Source: Curtobacterium herbarum (GTDB lineage Bacteria; Actinomycetota; Actinomycetes; Actinomycetales; Microbacteriaceae). Taken from it: a stretch of DNA of 64,000 bases. Shown here one piece after another: positions 54,172-63,761 of the stretch; within the stretch, counting starts at the first letter, position 1; each line of letters starts with the position of its first letter. The DNA lies in the NCBI RefSeq assembly GCF_016907335.1, contig NZ_JAFBBT010000001.1:3100001-3164000 (forward strand). The letters are read 5' to 3'. The position numbers and the translations under genes are program-made. The notes below the pieces were generated by a model. That model had not been told where the DNA came from, searched no databases, and saw only the letters and a program-made list of their open reading frames with translations.

Positions 54172-55368
54172 ATGACCGACCACCGATACCTCATCGTCGG
54201 CGGCGGGATGGTCGCCGACTCCGCTGCCCGCGGCATCCGCGAGCTCGACCCCGACGGTTCGATCGGGGTCATCAGCGAGGACGTCGACCGCCCGTACGCC
54301 CGTCCGGCCCTGTCCAAGAAGCTCTGGACCGACCCGGACTTCAGCTGGGACGACAAGGTCGACCTGCACACCGAGGAGACCGGGGCGACGTTCGTCCTCG
54401 GCACCCGGGTCGTCTCGATCGACCGCCAGGCCAAGACCGTCACGACCGACGACGGCGCCGTCGTCGGCTACGAGCGACTGCTCCTGGCCACCGGCGGCCA
54501 CCCGCGTGACCTGCCCGGGCTCGCGCCGTCCGACCGGGTGCTCAGCTACCGCAGCGCGGCCGACTACCGCACGCTCCGTCGGCACGCCGACGCGAACGCG
54601 CACGTGGTCGTCGTCGGCGGCAGCTACATCGGCACCGAGGTCGCGGCTGGCCTCGTCCAGAACGGTGCCCGCGTGACGCTGGTCACGCCCGACGACGTCC
54701 TCGGCGGGCACATGTTCCCCGCCGGTCTCGCCGCCGCGTTCCAGCAGCGCTTCGTCGATGCCGGGGTGCAGGTCCGGACCGGTCGCCGCGTGGAGTCCGG
54801 CGAGGAGACCGCGGACGGCGTCACGCTGACGCTCGACGACGGCTCGACGATCACGGCGGACGCCGCCGTGGCCGGCCTGGGCATCGAGCCGGCCACCCAG
54901 CTCGCCGAGGACGCCGGCCTGGCGGTCGACGACGGCATCACGGTGTCGTCGACGCTCGTCACCGACGACCCCGCCGTCTTCGCCGCCGGTGACGTCGCGT
55001 CCTACCCGGACCGGCTGCTCGGCACGCGCCGCGTCGAGCACGTCGACAACGCCCAGCAGCAGGGACGCCAGGCCGGCCGCAACCTGGCCGGCGCCGGCGA
55101 GACCTACGACCACACGCCGATGTTCTACTCGAACGTCTTCGACCTGGGGTACGAGGCCGTCGGCGTCGTCTCCTCGTCGCTCCGCACCGTCGAGGACTGG
55201 GCCGAACCGAACGTCACCGGCGTCGTCTACCACCTGGACGACGACGACCTGGTCGCCGGCGTGCTGCTCTGGAACGTGTCCGGCAAGACCGACGAGGCCC
55301 GCAAGGTCCTCGCCGAGGCGCACGCGCTGACGCCCGACGCGCTGCCCGGTCTGATCACCGCGGACTGA
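54172..55368 (+). CDS. FAD/NAD-dependent reductase (ferredoxin/AIF-like)
   Basis: 398 aa pyridine-nucleotide disulfide oxidoreductase-type protein: FAD site YLIVGGGMVADSAARGI, NAD site VVVVGGSYIGTEVAAGL, and ADAAVAGLGIEP, VFAAGDVA. No redox Cys pair, so it belongs with ferredoxin/rubredoxin reductases or AIF-like proteins. A C-terminal domain (SNVFDLGYEAVGVV) may bind the partner. GGAGGAAACC before ATG. Third gene of the dps unit, terminated by the hairpin at 55406-55447. Confidence 0.9.
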   Translation: MTDHRYLIVGGGMVADSAARGIRELDPDGSIGVISEDVDRPYARPALSKKLWTDPDFSWDDKVDLHTEETGATFVLGTRVVSIDRQAKTVTTDDGAVVGYERLLLATGGHPRDLPGLAPSDRVLSYRSAADYRTLRRHADANAHVVVVGGSYIGTEVAAGLVQNGARVTLVTPDDVLGGHMFPAGLAAAFQQRFVDAGVQVRTGRRVESGEETADGVTLTLDDGSTITADAAVAGLGIEPATQLAEDAGLAVDDGITVSSTLVTDDPAVFAAGDVASYPDRLLGTRRVEHVDNAQQQGRQAGRNLAGAGETYDHTPMFYSNVFDLGYEAVGVVSSSLRTVEDWAEPNVTGVVYHLDDDDLVAGVLLWNVSGKTDEARKVLAEAHALTPDALPGLITAD

Positions 55369-55405
55369 GCGGCGTCGGCCGTCGGCCCGGCGGTCGGGAC
55401 TGCCT

Positions 55406-55447
55406 GGAGGGCCGTGACCGGTTCTGCGGAACCGGTCACGGGCCTCC
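55406..55447. terminator. terminator between convergent genes
   Basis: 19-bp stem (GGAGGGCCGTGACCGGTTC, one mismatch) with TGCG loop; shares the GGGCCTCC arm of the palindrome family. Confidence 0.75.
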
Positions 55448-55491
55448 CGTCCGTCCGGACCAGGGCGCGCCGAGCCCCGGCAGGATGCGAG

Positions 55492-56598
55492 TCAGAACGG
55501 GCGTCGATCGCCGTCGCGCTCCGGCGCGACCGTCTCGACGACCTCGTCGCGCTCGCGCGGGTCGACCGGGATGCCGTCGTGGTCCGCCATCGCCACGGCG
55601 TGGGCGGACTTCGCGGCCTCGAGCTGCTCGTCGTCGCCCGTCGCCATGCCGAACAGCTCCATGAACCGCGACTTCACGACGAGCCAACGGTCCGTCGCAC
55701 CGAGCCGGTCCAGGTCCGTCGCGGTGGAGTCGTCGCGGACCCGCTGCAGCGACGAGACGCCCCGGTCCGGCAGGCGGCCGTCGACGTGGGCGACGGCGAG
55801 CTGCGCGACCGCGTCCGCCTGCGCGTGCATGACCGAGTGCGCGCCGCCCACGACCTCGCGGAGGACGCCGTACGGCAGCGCACGGGCGAGCTGCCGGACC
55901 CAGGCGCGCGGGACGAGTGCGTCGTGCTCCCCGCGGACGACCAGGGTGTGCGCCCGGACGTCGGCGACGCGGTCCTCGATCGGGTAGGCGATCATCTTCG
56001 GCAGGACCTTGCGGAACCAGTGCCACCCGCAGAGTGCGTAGGCGGTGATCGCGTGCCAGCGGACGGCGGCGGGTTCGTGCACGGCCGACCGGAGGAAGCG
56101 GAGTGCCGCGGTCGGGATCGACCGAGCCGACGGGTCGAGGACCGGGCTGATGAGCACCACGTCGGAGAGGTCCGGGCGGCGGGCGGCGACCTCGACGACG
56201 ACCTGGGTCCCCATCGAGTGCCCGATCAGCACCGGGTCCTGCAGTCGCAGGTCGTCGATGACCTTCTCGACCGCGTCGGCGTACCGCTCGATGGACACGC
56301 CACCGCGGAACCGCGGGACGCCGGCGAAACCGGGCAGGTCGAGGGCGTGCACCGGGCCGTTCTCGTTGAGGTGCGGGGCCAGCCGCTCGTAGTACGTCGA
56401 CGCGATGCCGAGCCCCGCGACCAGCACGAACGCACGCTCGCCCGGTTCCCCGATCGAGCTGACGCGCACGTAGGTGTGGTCGACGGCGATGCGGTCGACC
56501 TGCACCTGGACGTCGGCGTCCTCGGCCCGGGCGAGCTCGGCGGCCGGGTCGGGTGCGCCGGCCGGGACGCGCTGCCCCTGGTGGTGCTCGTCGTTCAT
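55492..56598 (-). CDS. alpha/beta hydrolase
   Basis: 368 aa. Nucleophile elbow GHSMG, oxyanion-side VLVAGLG, acid in RGEHDALVPR and His in GGAHSVMHAQ form the triad. About 45 N-terminal and 85 C-terminal residues extend the core. GAGGAGCGCCC precedes the ATG. No ester substrate can be assigned; it stands alone between two terminators. Confidence 0.88.
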   Translation of the reverse strand: MNDEHHQGQRVPAGAPDPAAELARAEDADVQVQVDRIAVDHTYVRVSSIGEPGERAFVLVAGLGIASTYYERLAPHLNENGPVHALDLPGFAGVPRFRGGVSIERYADAVEKVIDDLRLQDPVLIGHSMGTQVVVEVAARRPDLSDVVLISPVLDPSARSIPTAALRFLRSAVHEPAAVRWHAITAYALCGWHWFRKVLPKMIAYPIEDRVADVRAHTLVVRGEHDALVPRAWVRQLARALPYGVLREVVGGAHSVMHAQADAVAQLAVAHVDGRLPDRGVSSLQRVRDDSTATDLDRLGATDRWLVVKSRFMELFGMATGDDEQLEAAKSAHAVAMADHDGIPVDPRERDEVVETVAPERDGDRRPF

Positions 56599-56698
56599 GG
56601 GCGCTCCTCGCAGTCGCTGGCGGTGGCTGGCGGTCGCCCAGGCTACCGCGGACGTCCGAGCGTCCGGGGGCGGCGCGCGTCGGGAGGCGGCAGGGTCC

Positions 56699-57574
56699 TC
56701 AGCCGGCGAAGGGGAACGCCGGGCGGCCGTGCACCCGGGTCGGCACCGCGAACACCGAGCCGGAGTGCGGGGAGCGCCGGAGCTGGTCCTCGGTCAGACC
56801 CTCGCGAGCCGTGCCGACGAGCAGCAGGGACATGTCCGTGCCGCCGAACGCCACCGAGGTCACGTTCGGCGCCGGGATCTCCACCGTCTCGAGGTGCGTG
56901 CCGTCCGGTCCGTACCGCTCGACCTTGCTCTCGCCGTAGATCGCGCCCCAGAAGCAGCCCTCGTCGTCGCGCACCAGGCCGTCGTGCGCGGCACCCTCGA
57001 TGAACGGCTCGAGGTCCCCGAGCACCCCGTCCGGACCGTACCCGGCCCGGTAGATCGTGTTCGTGTCGGTGTCCGTCACGTACATCTCGGAGCCGTCGTC
57101 GTTCCACTCCATGCCGTTGGTGGTGCCGAACCCGCTCCGCAGGACCGCCACCGAGCCGTCGCCCGAGAACGCGTAGAGCGCACCGGCCGGCGGACCGTCC
57201 GTCGGGTCCATGCTGCCGACCAGGAACCGGCCGAACGGGTCGCACTTGCCCTCGTTGAAGCGCATCTCGTCGTTGGCGTGCACGACGCTCGCCAGTTCGC
57301 GTTCGACGTGTCCGCCGGCGTCCGTCAGCACCACGGTGTCGTCCTGGGCGGCGACGAAGCCCCCGCCGACGCGCGGCTGGAACGACGGCAGCGGCGGGTC
57401 GAGCTGCGTGGTCTGCAGCACCTGGCCGTCGTCGTCCGCGGTGGTGAGCGTGCCGTTCGGGATGTCGACCCAGCGGCCGACCCCCTGCGCCGGGTCCCAG
57501 ACGATGCTCTCGGCGAGGGTCGCCCGCACGTCGCTGAACACCCGGGCCGAGCCGGCGGTGGCGCGCTCGCTCAC
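56699..57574 (-). CDS. SMP-30/gluconolactonase family protein
   Basis: 291 aa six-bladed propeller lactonase. Metal ligand Glu in LAESIVWDPAQG, FNEGKCDPFGRFLVGSMD, TNGMEWNDDGSEMYVTDTDTNTIYR and HDGLVRDDEGCFWGAI are the family motifs with the Asn/Asp ligands. Hydrolyses sugar-acid lactones. GTG 57574 is 4 bp after the GH13 gene stop, so they form an operon; GGAGGCGTGAGCCG upstream. Confidence 0.9.
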   Translation of the reverse strand: MSERATAGSARVFSDVRATLAESIVWDPAQGVGRWVDIPNGTLTTADDDGQVLQTTQLDPPLPSFQPRVGGGFVAAQDDTVVLTDAGGHVERELASVVHANDEMRFNEGKCDPFGRFLVGSMDPTDGPPAGALYAFSGDGSVAVLRSGFGTTNGMEWNDDGSEMYVTDTDTNTIYRAGYGPDGVLGDLEPFIEGAAHDGLVRDDEGCFWGAIYGESKVERYGPDGTHLETVEIPAPNVTSVAFGGTDMSLLLVGTAREGLTEDQLRRSPHSGSVFAVPTRVHGRPAFPFAG

Positions 57575-57578
57575 CGGC

Positions 57579-59927
57579 TCACGCCTCCGGTTCGACGTCC
57601 CGGCGGAGCACCAGGAACCGCGAGCCGTACGCGTCGATGCGCAGCGGGAAGCTGCACAGGTCGTCGACGGTGCCGAGCTCGCTGTGGTCCGTGGCGTCCA
57701 CGACCGTGGCGCCGTGCGGCAGGGACTCGGACCGGATCGTGCCGTCGAGCGGGGTGTCGGTCATGTTGAGCACGGTGATCTGCACGACCGGCTCGCCCGT
57801 CTCGTCGGTCGACTCGAGTTCGTGCACCATCACGAGCATCCCGCGGTGCGCGACCTCGGGGACGTCGACCTGGCGGGCCGAGGCGATGCCGTACTCGGTG
57901 CGGACGCGCAGGAGTTCGCCCAGGCGGGACGCGAACGAGTCGGGCGACGCGAGCTGTTCCGGCAGCGGGCCGTAGAGCGAACGGGCCCGGGGCATGCCGG
58001 AGGCCGAGCGCTCGGTCTCCGGGGCGACGCCGAGCAGGTCGTGCGCGCCGCGCTCGATCCACCGGGTGTCCCCCTCGGCGATGAGGTCCGTGACGAGCTC
58101 GCGCGGCACGGTCAGCGACCCGAGCAGGTCCCAGCCGGACATCGCGAAGACGCCGGGCTGCCAGGCGTTGAACGCGGCGAGCAGCAGGTGGGCGTCGCGG
58201 ATCTGCGGCACGTGCTCGTCGGCGATGTCGTCGAGGGTGGTGTGTCCCTGCGTCGCCGCGATCAGCGACGCCGTCGTGCAGGCGATGCCGTTCGTGGTGA
58301 AGACCAGGTTGTAGTCCGCCGCGTCACCGGTCAGCGCCGCCGTGAGGTCGGCGCGGATCCGTTCGGCGAGCGCCCCACCGCGGGTCTCCTCGCCGTGGAA
58401 CGTGTACAGGTCGTCCTGGTGCAGCGTCGCCCAGTGCACGAGCTCGTAGGTGAGCTCGTCGTGGTTCTGCATGCCGTGCACCAGGCTGACCGGCTCGACC
58501 CCGAGCTCGAGCGAGGTGCGGAGCGTCAGGCGGAGGAACTCGGTGTCCCCGGTGGCCAGGGCGTGGTGGTACGCGGGACGGTTGATGAAGTCGTACGACA
58601 GGTCGGCACCGACGGCACCGGTGTCGCGGATGTCCTCGATCGTCAGGTTGAGCTCCTGGAACGTGAAGCCGCCGACCTTCCGGACCATGCCCGCGATGAC
58701 GTGGTTCGCCGCGTGCGAGAGCGGGTGGCCCTCGGACCAGCCGGGGGCGCCCTCGGCACTCTTCTCGACGCCGAGGAAGCCGTTCGCGTCGAGCCGGAGT
58801 GCGCTCGTGCCGAGGTCGCCGAGCGAGTGCAGGGCGTCGCCGATCACCAGGCGCATGCCGGCGAAGGTCGGGTCGAGCCAGTTGACCGAGGGCTGCCCCT
58901 CCTTGAAGTAGTGCAGGTACACCCAGCGCCGGGTGGTGCCGTCGACGCCGACGACGGGCGCGGTGACGCTCCAGTTGGTCTCCTTGACGCCGGGCTGGTG
59001 GAAGATCACGCGCTGCAGCTCACCGATGATGTAGCCCCGGTCGGCGAGCGCGGACTCGGTCGCCGCGTCGAGGTTCACGGAGTCGCGGTGCTCGGGCACG
59101 GTGGGGAGCAGGTACCACTCCTCCGGCGGGATCTCGACCATGTGGTAGATCCCGGGGTAGTCCTTGAACGCCATCTCGGCCAGGCGGAAGTCGGCGCCCT
59201 TGCCGGTGTGGCCCGGCACGATGTCGTCGATGATGCTGCCGCCGTGCTCCTCGGCGACGTCGGTCATCCGCTGGAACGTCTCCTCGTCGCCGAACGTCGG
59301 GTCGATCTGGGTCCCGATCCGGTCGAAGTGGCCGTCGACGCTCGGGGTCTCCTGCCAGCCGCGGATGCCGCCGGCCCGCTTGACCGGTCCGGTGTGCACG
59401 CCGTTGATGCCGATGCGCTCGAACGCGGACCACAGCTGCGGGTCGGCGAGCGCCGTCAGGAAGGACTCCCCGTCGCGGGTGATGAGCGAGATCGGGTACG
59501 CGGTGAACCACACGTCCGAGGTCGACACCGCACGGCGGGCGTCCGGTCGGGCGTAGGGGTTGCGCCACATGGCCGGCGTGCCGGAGAGCTGGCGGCTGAG
59601 GACGTCCGCGTCCTTGAGCATCGACTGGCGGACGAGCCACTCGATGTACGCCGGGTTCTCGCCGTTCGCGGCGCGCGGGTCCGAGAACCGACGCTGCAGG
59701 CTGCCGCCGCGCAGGTTCGCGCGGGGCCGCAGTCGACGCGGGCGGGCCGGGTAGAGCTGCTCGTCGTAGGTGATGTCCGGTGCGACCGGGGTCGCCTCGT
59801 CCGCGTCCACGGCGGCGTCGCCCTGCTCGCCACCGCTCGGGTCCGGGACACCGCCGACGGGCAGCCGTTCGCCGGTCAGGTAGTCGTCAGCGGTCCGCTC
59901 GTCGGTCCGGGGTGCGTCGTCGTCCAT
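57579..59927 (-). CDS. GH13 trehalose-synthase-like alpha-glucosyltransferase
   Basis: 782 aa. GH13 core begins near residue 130; nucleophile Asp380 in [10 protein letters not shown], acid/base Glu425 in FTFQELN, third Asp490 in GMQNHDE. The first ~125 residues (Asp/Glu-rich then [23 protein letters not shown]) are specific to this actinobacterial group annotated as maltose alpha-glucosyltransferase. Interconverting maltose and trehalose is inferred. GTG 59933 may be the true start as TAGCGT is 7 nt before it; ATG 59927 is the safe choice. Confidence 0.85.
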   Translation of the reverse strand: MDDDAPRTDERTADDYLTGERLPVGGVPDPSGGEQGDAAVDADEATPVAPDITYDEQLYPARPRRLRPRANLRGGSLQRRFSDPRAANGENPAYIEWLVRQSMLKDADVLSRQLSGTPAMWRNPYARPDARRAVSTSDVWFTAYPISLITRDGESFLTALADPQLWSAFERIGINGVHTGPVKRAGGIRGWQETPSVDGHFDRIGTQIDPTFGDEETFQRMTDVAEEHGGSIIDDIVPGHTGKGADFRLAEMAFKDYPGIYHMVEIPPEEWYLLPTVPEHRDSVNLDAATESALADRGYIIGELQRVIFHQPGVKETNWSVTAPVVGVDGTTRRWVYLHYFKEGQPSVNWLDPTFAGMRLVIGDALHSLGDLGTSALRLDANGFLGVEKSAEGAPGWSEGHPLSHAANHVIAGMVRKVGGFTFQELNLTIEDIRDTGAVGADLSYDFINRPAYHHALATGDTEFLRLTLRTSLELGVEPVSLVHGMQNHDELTYELVHWATLHQDDLYTFHGEETRGGALAERIRADLTAALTGDAADYNLVFTTNGIACTTASLIAATQGHTTLDDIADEHVPQIRDAHLLLAAFNAWQPGVFAMSGWDLLGSLTVPRELVTDLIAEGDTRWIERGAHDLLGVAPETERSASGMPRARSLYGPLPEQLASPDSFASRLGELLRVRTEYGIASARQVDVPEVAHRGMLVMVHELESTDETGEPVVQITVLNMTDTPLDGTIRSESLPHGATVVDATDHSELGTVDDLCSFPLRIDAYGSRFLVLRRDVEPEA

Positions 59928-59981
59928 GTCCACGCCCCACACGCTAGTCACGCGTCCCCGGGGAGGGTGCCGGGTGCGGGC

Positions 59982-61547
59982 TCAGACGGCGTGTTCGGGT
60001 CCGGCGGCGGCGCGGCTGTCGGTCAGCGGTGCCGCGCTCTCCGGTGCCGCGGTCACCGGTGCCGCGTGGGCGCCCTGCCCGGTCCGCACGACGGGCACCG
60101 AGTCGCTGGTGGTGCGGAGCGACTCCTGCCGCAGTTCGAGCTGGGTCACGGCGAGCGCGGCGAGGTCGCGGAGGTTGGCCATGTCGGCCTCGTCGGCGGT
60201 GCGGGGTCGGGAGTCGAGCACGGCGAGCGTGCCGACGGTGGCGCCGTCGTGCCGGACCAGGGGGACGCTGACGTAGAACCGGATGCCGAGCGGCCCGGTG
60301 ACGAGCGGGCTGTTCCGCATGTCGGGGTGCGTGGACCCGTCCGGGATCACGACCGGTACCGGGACGGGGGCGAACCCGTTGCGGAAGGTGATGCTCCGGG
60401 CGGACTTGTCGACGCCGTCGGCGACGTACGACTGCGACCACTCGCGGTCCTCGTCGAGCACCTCGATGAGGGCGATCGGGGCGTCGAACAGGCGCGCGGC
60501 CATCTTCGTGGTCCGCTGCAGCGCCTCCTCGGGCAGGACGTCCAGGGTCGCGGGTCGCGACGCGCTCGGGTCCGGACGGGAGGCTCCCCCACCGGTGGCG
60601 GGACCGGCTGCGGCCGACGACGTGGTCGCCCCGACGGTGTCGGACCCGGCCCCGTGCGCGACGCCGGCCGACGTCGTGTCGGCGGGTGGGGCCTCCCCCG
60701 CGGAGTCGGTGATGACGACGTGCCGGAGCAGCGCGACCAGCTCGGCGCCCACCGGACGGGCGTGCGGGTCCTGCGCGGTCATCGCGGCGAGCGCGTGCTT
60801 CCAGTGCTCCGGCAGCGGCTCGGGCACGACGGGGTCGCGGGACAGCCGGGCGAGCGCCGACTCGACCAGCGACCCGGGGAACTCGCGTCGCCGGGTGAAG
60901 CACTGCAGCAGCACCAGGCCGAGCGCGTAGACGTCGCTCGCCGGGCCGACCTCGGCGCCGCGCGCCTGCTCGGGGCTGAGGTAGGCGGCCGTGCCGGTCG
61001 TGACGCCGTCCGCCGTGAGCCGCTCGACGCCGGCGGCCAGGGCGATCCCGAAGTCGGTGAGCCGTGCGCGGGCGCGGTCGGAGCCGTTGCCGTAGTCGAC
61101 GAGCAGGATGTTCGACGGCTTGATGTCCCGGTGCACGACGCCCTGGGCGTGGATGTAGTCGAGCGCCTCGGCCATGTCGTAGCCGATCTCGGCGATGTGC
61201 CGCGAGGCGAGGGGGCCGAGTGTCAGCCGCTCCTCGAGGTCCTGGCCGTGCACGAGTGCCATCACGATGAAGCGCTGCAGTGCCCCGTGCCGGTCCTCGA
61301 CGACCCCGGCGTCCAGCAGACTGACGAGGTTGTGGTGGTCGAGCGCCGCCAGGACGCCCTGCTCGGCCTCCTGGCGGGCGATGTCGACGATGCCGGGGTG
61401 GAAGAGCTTCACGGCGACCGGTCGGTCCAGGGACTCGTCCCACGCGTGGTGCACGACGGACATGCCGCCCTGGCCGATGACCCGCTCGAGCCGGTACCGG
61501 CCGGCCAGGAGTCCGGGCTGCTCCCGGGCTTCGTCCGTCGCGGGCAT
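59982..61547 (-). CDS. soluble Ser/Thr protein kinase with GAF domain
   Basis: 521 aa. Hanks kinase domain: GQGGMSVVH (P-loop), VAVKLF (Lys47), VVHRDIKPSNILL, LTDFGIAL, TGTAAYLSPEQARG, SDVYALGLVLLQ, all intact. No TM helix follows, unlike PknB-type receptors; after a Pro/Ser linker comes a GAF domain (RLFDAPIALIEVLDEDREWSQSYVADG, GIRFYVSVPLVRHDGATVGTLAVLDSRPR) and a disordered tail. The GAF part could sense a ligand or redox state. GAGGAAGC precedes ATG 61547. Targets unknown. Confidence 0.9.
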   Translation of the reverse strand: MPATDEAREQPGLLAGRYRLERVIGQGGMSVVHHAWDESLDRPVAVKLFHPGIVDIARQEAEQGVLAALDHHNLVSLLDAGVVEDRHGALQRFIVMALVHGQDLEERLTLGPLASRHIAEIGYDMAEALDYIHAQGVVHRDIKPSNILLVDYGNGSDRARARLTDFGIALAAGVERLTADGVTTGTAAYLSPEQARGAEVGPASDVYALGLVLLQCFTRRREFPGSLVESALARLSRDPVVPEPLPEHWKHALAAMTAQDPHARPVGAELVALLRHVVITDSAGEAPPADTTSAGVAHGAGSDTVGATTSSAAAGPATGGGASRPDPSASRPATLDVLPEEALQRTTKMAARLFDAPIALIEVLDEDREWSQSYVADGVDKSARSITFRNGFAPVPVPVVIPDGSTHPDMRNSPLVTGPLGIRFYVSVPLVRHDGATVGTLAVLDSRPRTADEADMANLRDLAALAVTQLELRQESLRTTSDSVPVVRTGQGAHAAPVTAAPESAAPLTDSRAAAGPEHAV

Positions 61548-61713
61548 GCTTCCTCGTCTTCGGTGGGGGCGTCGCGCGTGGCGTGACGACTCATCGGGCG
61601 TGTCGCCGACGCGACGATGCATCTTCGCATCGCCGGGGTGACGCAGGCCGCCACCATCCCTTCTGCGCGATCAGGCGCTCGTCGGGATCCTTCGCGCACG
61701 CCGCGCGCCGGGG

Positions 61714-62622
61714 TCAGATCCGCGCGTACCGGGCCCGCACGAAGCTGTACAGCCCGAAGGCCGCGAACCCGAGTCCGACCACGACGAGCACGACCGGCCC
61801 GCCCGGCATCGACCGGAGGGCGTCGAAGGCCCCGTCGAGCCCGGTCGCCTGCTCCGGGTCGCTGCGGAACCCGGCGACGGCGATGAGCACGCCGACGATG
61901 ACGACCGCGATGCCCTTCGCGACGTAGCCGAGCGTCGCGAGCACGGCCACGGTGCGCCGGACGGACTCCGGCTGCGGGCGGAGGTGCTTCTTCCACGAGC
62001 CGCGCACGCCGATGACGACGAGTCCGACCCCGATGGCGATCGCGACGGCGGCGACGAGCAGCAGGAGCACGACACCGCCGGGCGTGGCCAGTGCGGTCGC
62101 GGCGGCGCTGCGACTCGACCCGGTCGAGCTCTTCCCGGCGCCGAGGGCGTAGCTGGCGGACGAGTACGCGATGGCGCCGTACACGACGGCCTTGCCGGCG
62201 TTCTTCGCGCGGGCGAGCCAGGCGCGGGCGTCGTCGGTCCGGCCGCCGACGACGGCCTCGACGACCAGGCGGAGGGTCAGCGCGGCGGTGCCGATCGCGA
62301 CCGCCCAGAGCAGCACCACTCCACCGGGGACGGAGGCGATCTGTGCGAGCGCGCCGGACTGGTCGGTGTCGCCGGACTGCGATCCCTGGGCACCGCTGCC
62401 GGCCGCGGCCGTGCCGATGCCGAGCAGGACCGCGAGGTAGCCGATGAGCAGGTGCACGACCCCCGTCCCGACGAAGCCCGCGCGGGCCGTGGTCTCGAAC
62501 CAGCGGCTGTCGGCGACACGGCGCGCCTGTCGTCCGGTCTCTCGGGCTGCGTCCTGGGCGGTGTCGGTCACCCCTGCGAGCTTGCCCGGTCGCGACGCTC
62601 CTGTCCGAGCACCTGCTTGCAT
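61714..62622 (-). CDS. DUF1206 membrane protein
   Basis: 302 aa with six TM helices in three pairs, each opening with an FVGTGVVHLLIGYLAV or GYVAKGIAVVIVGVLIAV type segment, i.e. three DUF1206 repeats. Function unknown. ATG 62622 is used, but GTG near 62571 (beginning TDTAQDAARETGRQAR) is plausible since no ribosome site serves the first. Divergent from the secreted paralogues. Confidence 0.82.
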   Translation of the reverse strand: MQAGARTGASRPGKLAGVTDTAQDAARETGRQARRVADSRWFETTARAGFVGTGVVHLLIGYLAVLLGIGTAAAGSGAQGSQSGDTDQSGALAQIASVPGGVVLLWAVAIGTAALTLRLVVEAVVGGRTDDARAWLARAKNAGKAVVYGAIAYSSASYALGAGKSSTGSSRSAAATALATPGGVVLLLLVAAVAIAIGVGLVVIGVRGSWKKHLRPQPESVRRTVAVLATLGYVAKGIAVVIVGVLIAVAGFRSDPEQATGLDGAFDALRSMPGGPVVLVVVGLGFAAFGLYSFVRARYARI

Positions 62623-62711
62623 ATCACATTCGACATGTGTTCAGTCGGGTCGCCCATCCTTGCGGGACCGCCGTCAGACCGGACGGACTCGACCCTCTCC
62701 CCAGGAGCATC

Positions 62712-63194
62712 ATGCAGAAGCGCACCACCCTCGCGGCCGCAGCCGGCCTCGCTCTGGCCCTCGGCGCCCCGCTCGTCGCCTCGGTCCCGGCGAACGCCGC
62801 GGCCACGACCACCCCCTCGTCCGTCTCGGCCTCGCCGACGATCCCCTTCTACGGCCCGGGCGTCCGCTCGGTCGACGGCGAGCGGCCCGACGAGACGACC
62901 TTCGACGACGGTTCGCCCGCGGACTTCTTCGGCTTCGACGGCCACGCGGCGACGCGGACCGCGGAGCTCTACAACACCAGCTGGGCCGAGCAGACCGCCC
63001 ACGTCGAGCAGCGTCTCGACGGCGAAGGCGCCTGGAACGAGGTCGCCTCGTTCCACATGGAAGGGCAGCTCGACAAGGCGCAGTTCACGTTCACCGTGCC
63101 GGAGGACGCCGGCTACGCGGAGTACCGCCTGTCGTCCACGAACGACCAGGGCGACCGGACGGCCTACCGCGTCTTCTACGTCGTCGAGTACTGA
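62712..63194 (+). CDS. secreted protein, unknown, paralogue 1
   Basis: 160 aa. Signal peptide with cleavage near PANAA (about residue 29). The mature part is beta-rich (AQFTFTVPEDAGYAEYRLSSTNDQGDRTAYRVFYVVEY), ending like an immunoglobulin-like strand pair. CCAGGAGCATC precedes ATG. Followed 50 bp later by a second secreted protein with nearly the same signal peptide. Confidence 0.8.
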   Translation: MQKRTTLAAAAGLALALGAPLVASVPANAAATTTPSSVSASPTIPFYGPGVRSVDGERPDETTFDDGSPADFFGFDGHAATRTAELYNTSWAEQTAHVEQRLDGEGAWNEVASFHMEGQLDKAQFTFTVPEDAGYAEYRLSSTNDQGDRTAYRVFYVVEY

Positions 63195-63244
63195 GCCGCC
63201 CGCCCTCCACCCACACCGTTCCGTCACCACAGGAAGCACCTCCC

Positions 63245-63682
63245 ATGACCAAGAAGTCCACCTCCCTCGTCGCGGCCGCCGGCCTCGTGCTCGCGCTCGG
63301 CGCCCCGCTCGTCGGGTCGATCCCCGCGAACGCCGCCCCGGCCGCGCCGACCTCGAGCGCGTCGTCCACCGCGAGCACGTCCGGTGACCTGGGCCCCGGC
63401 GGCCACGTCTTCACCGGCAACACGCTGACGATCACGTCGAGCATCCACCGCGACGGCGTCTACGTCGTCTCGGGGCACACGACCCTCCCGAACAAGGACA
63501 TCGAGATCGCGGCCGGCTCCGGCTGGAAGGCCGCCGGCAAGACCGACGCGCGCGGTGACTTCACCGCCACCCTCGTCGGGCCAGAGAACGACGGCTACGC
63601 CATCCGGTTCGGCAAGCGCGTCACGCCGACGCTCTTCGGGGTCGCCTACCAGACCAGCTGGTACGCCGTCCCGGTGTCCTGA
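63245..63682 (+). CDS. secreted protein, unknown, paralogue 2
   Basis: 145 aa. Signal peptide LVAAAGLVLALGAPLVGSIPANAA, then a Ser/Thr linker and a beta-rich domain (LTITSSIHRDGVYVVSGHTTLPNKDIEIAAGSGW). AGGAAG 9 nt before ATG. Same operon as paralogue 1, terminated by the 63701-63749 palindrome. No family recognised. Confidence 0.8.
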   Translation: MTKKSTSLVAAAGLVLALGAPLVGSIPANAAPAAPTSSASSTASTSGDLGPGGHVFTGNTLTITSSIHRDGVYVVSGHTTLPNKDIEIAAGSGWKAAGKTDARGDFTATLVGPENDGYAIRFGKRVTPTLFGVAYQTSWYAVPVS

Positions 63683-63700
63683 CGCGGTCGCGACGGGGCC

Positions 63701-63749
63701 GACGGACGGGAGGCCCGTGGCGGACTCCGCCACGGGCCTCCCGTCCGTC
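63701..63749. terminator. 49-bp palindrome between convergent genes
   Basis: Perfect 24-bp arms (GACGGACGGGAGGCCCGTGG...) around one central C; member of the recurrent family; separates the secreted paralogues from rtcB. Confidence 0.78.
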
Positions 63750-63761
63750 TGCCCACGCGGG

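Noticed and set aside
57210..61586. A 1458-residue open frame on the + strand opposite the GH13, kinase and lactonase genes
   Set aside because: Shadow frame caused by G/C third-position bias; low-complexity Arg/Gly/Val composition, no domain, and the opposite strand carries clear catalytic motifs.
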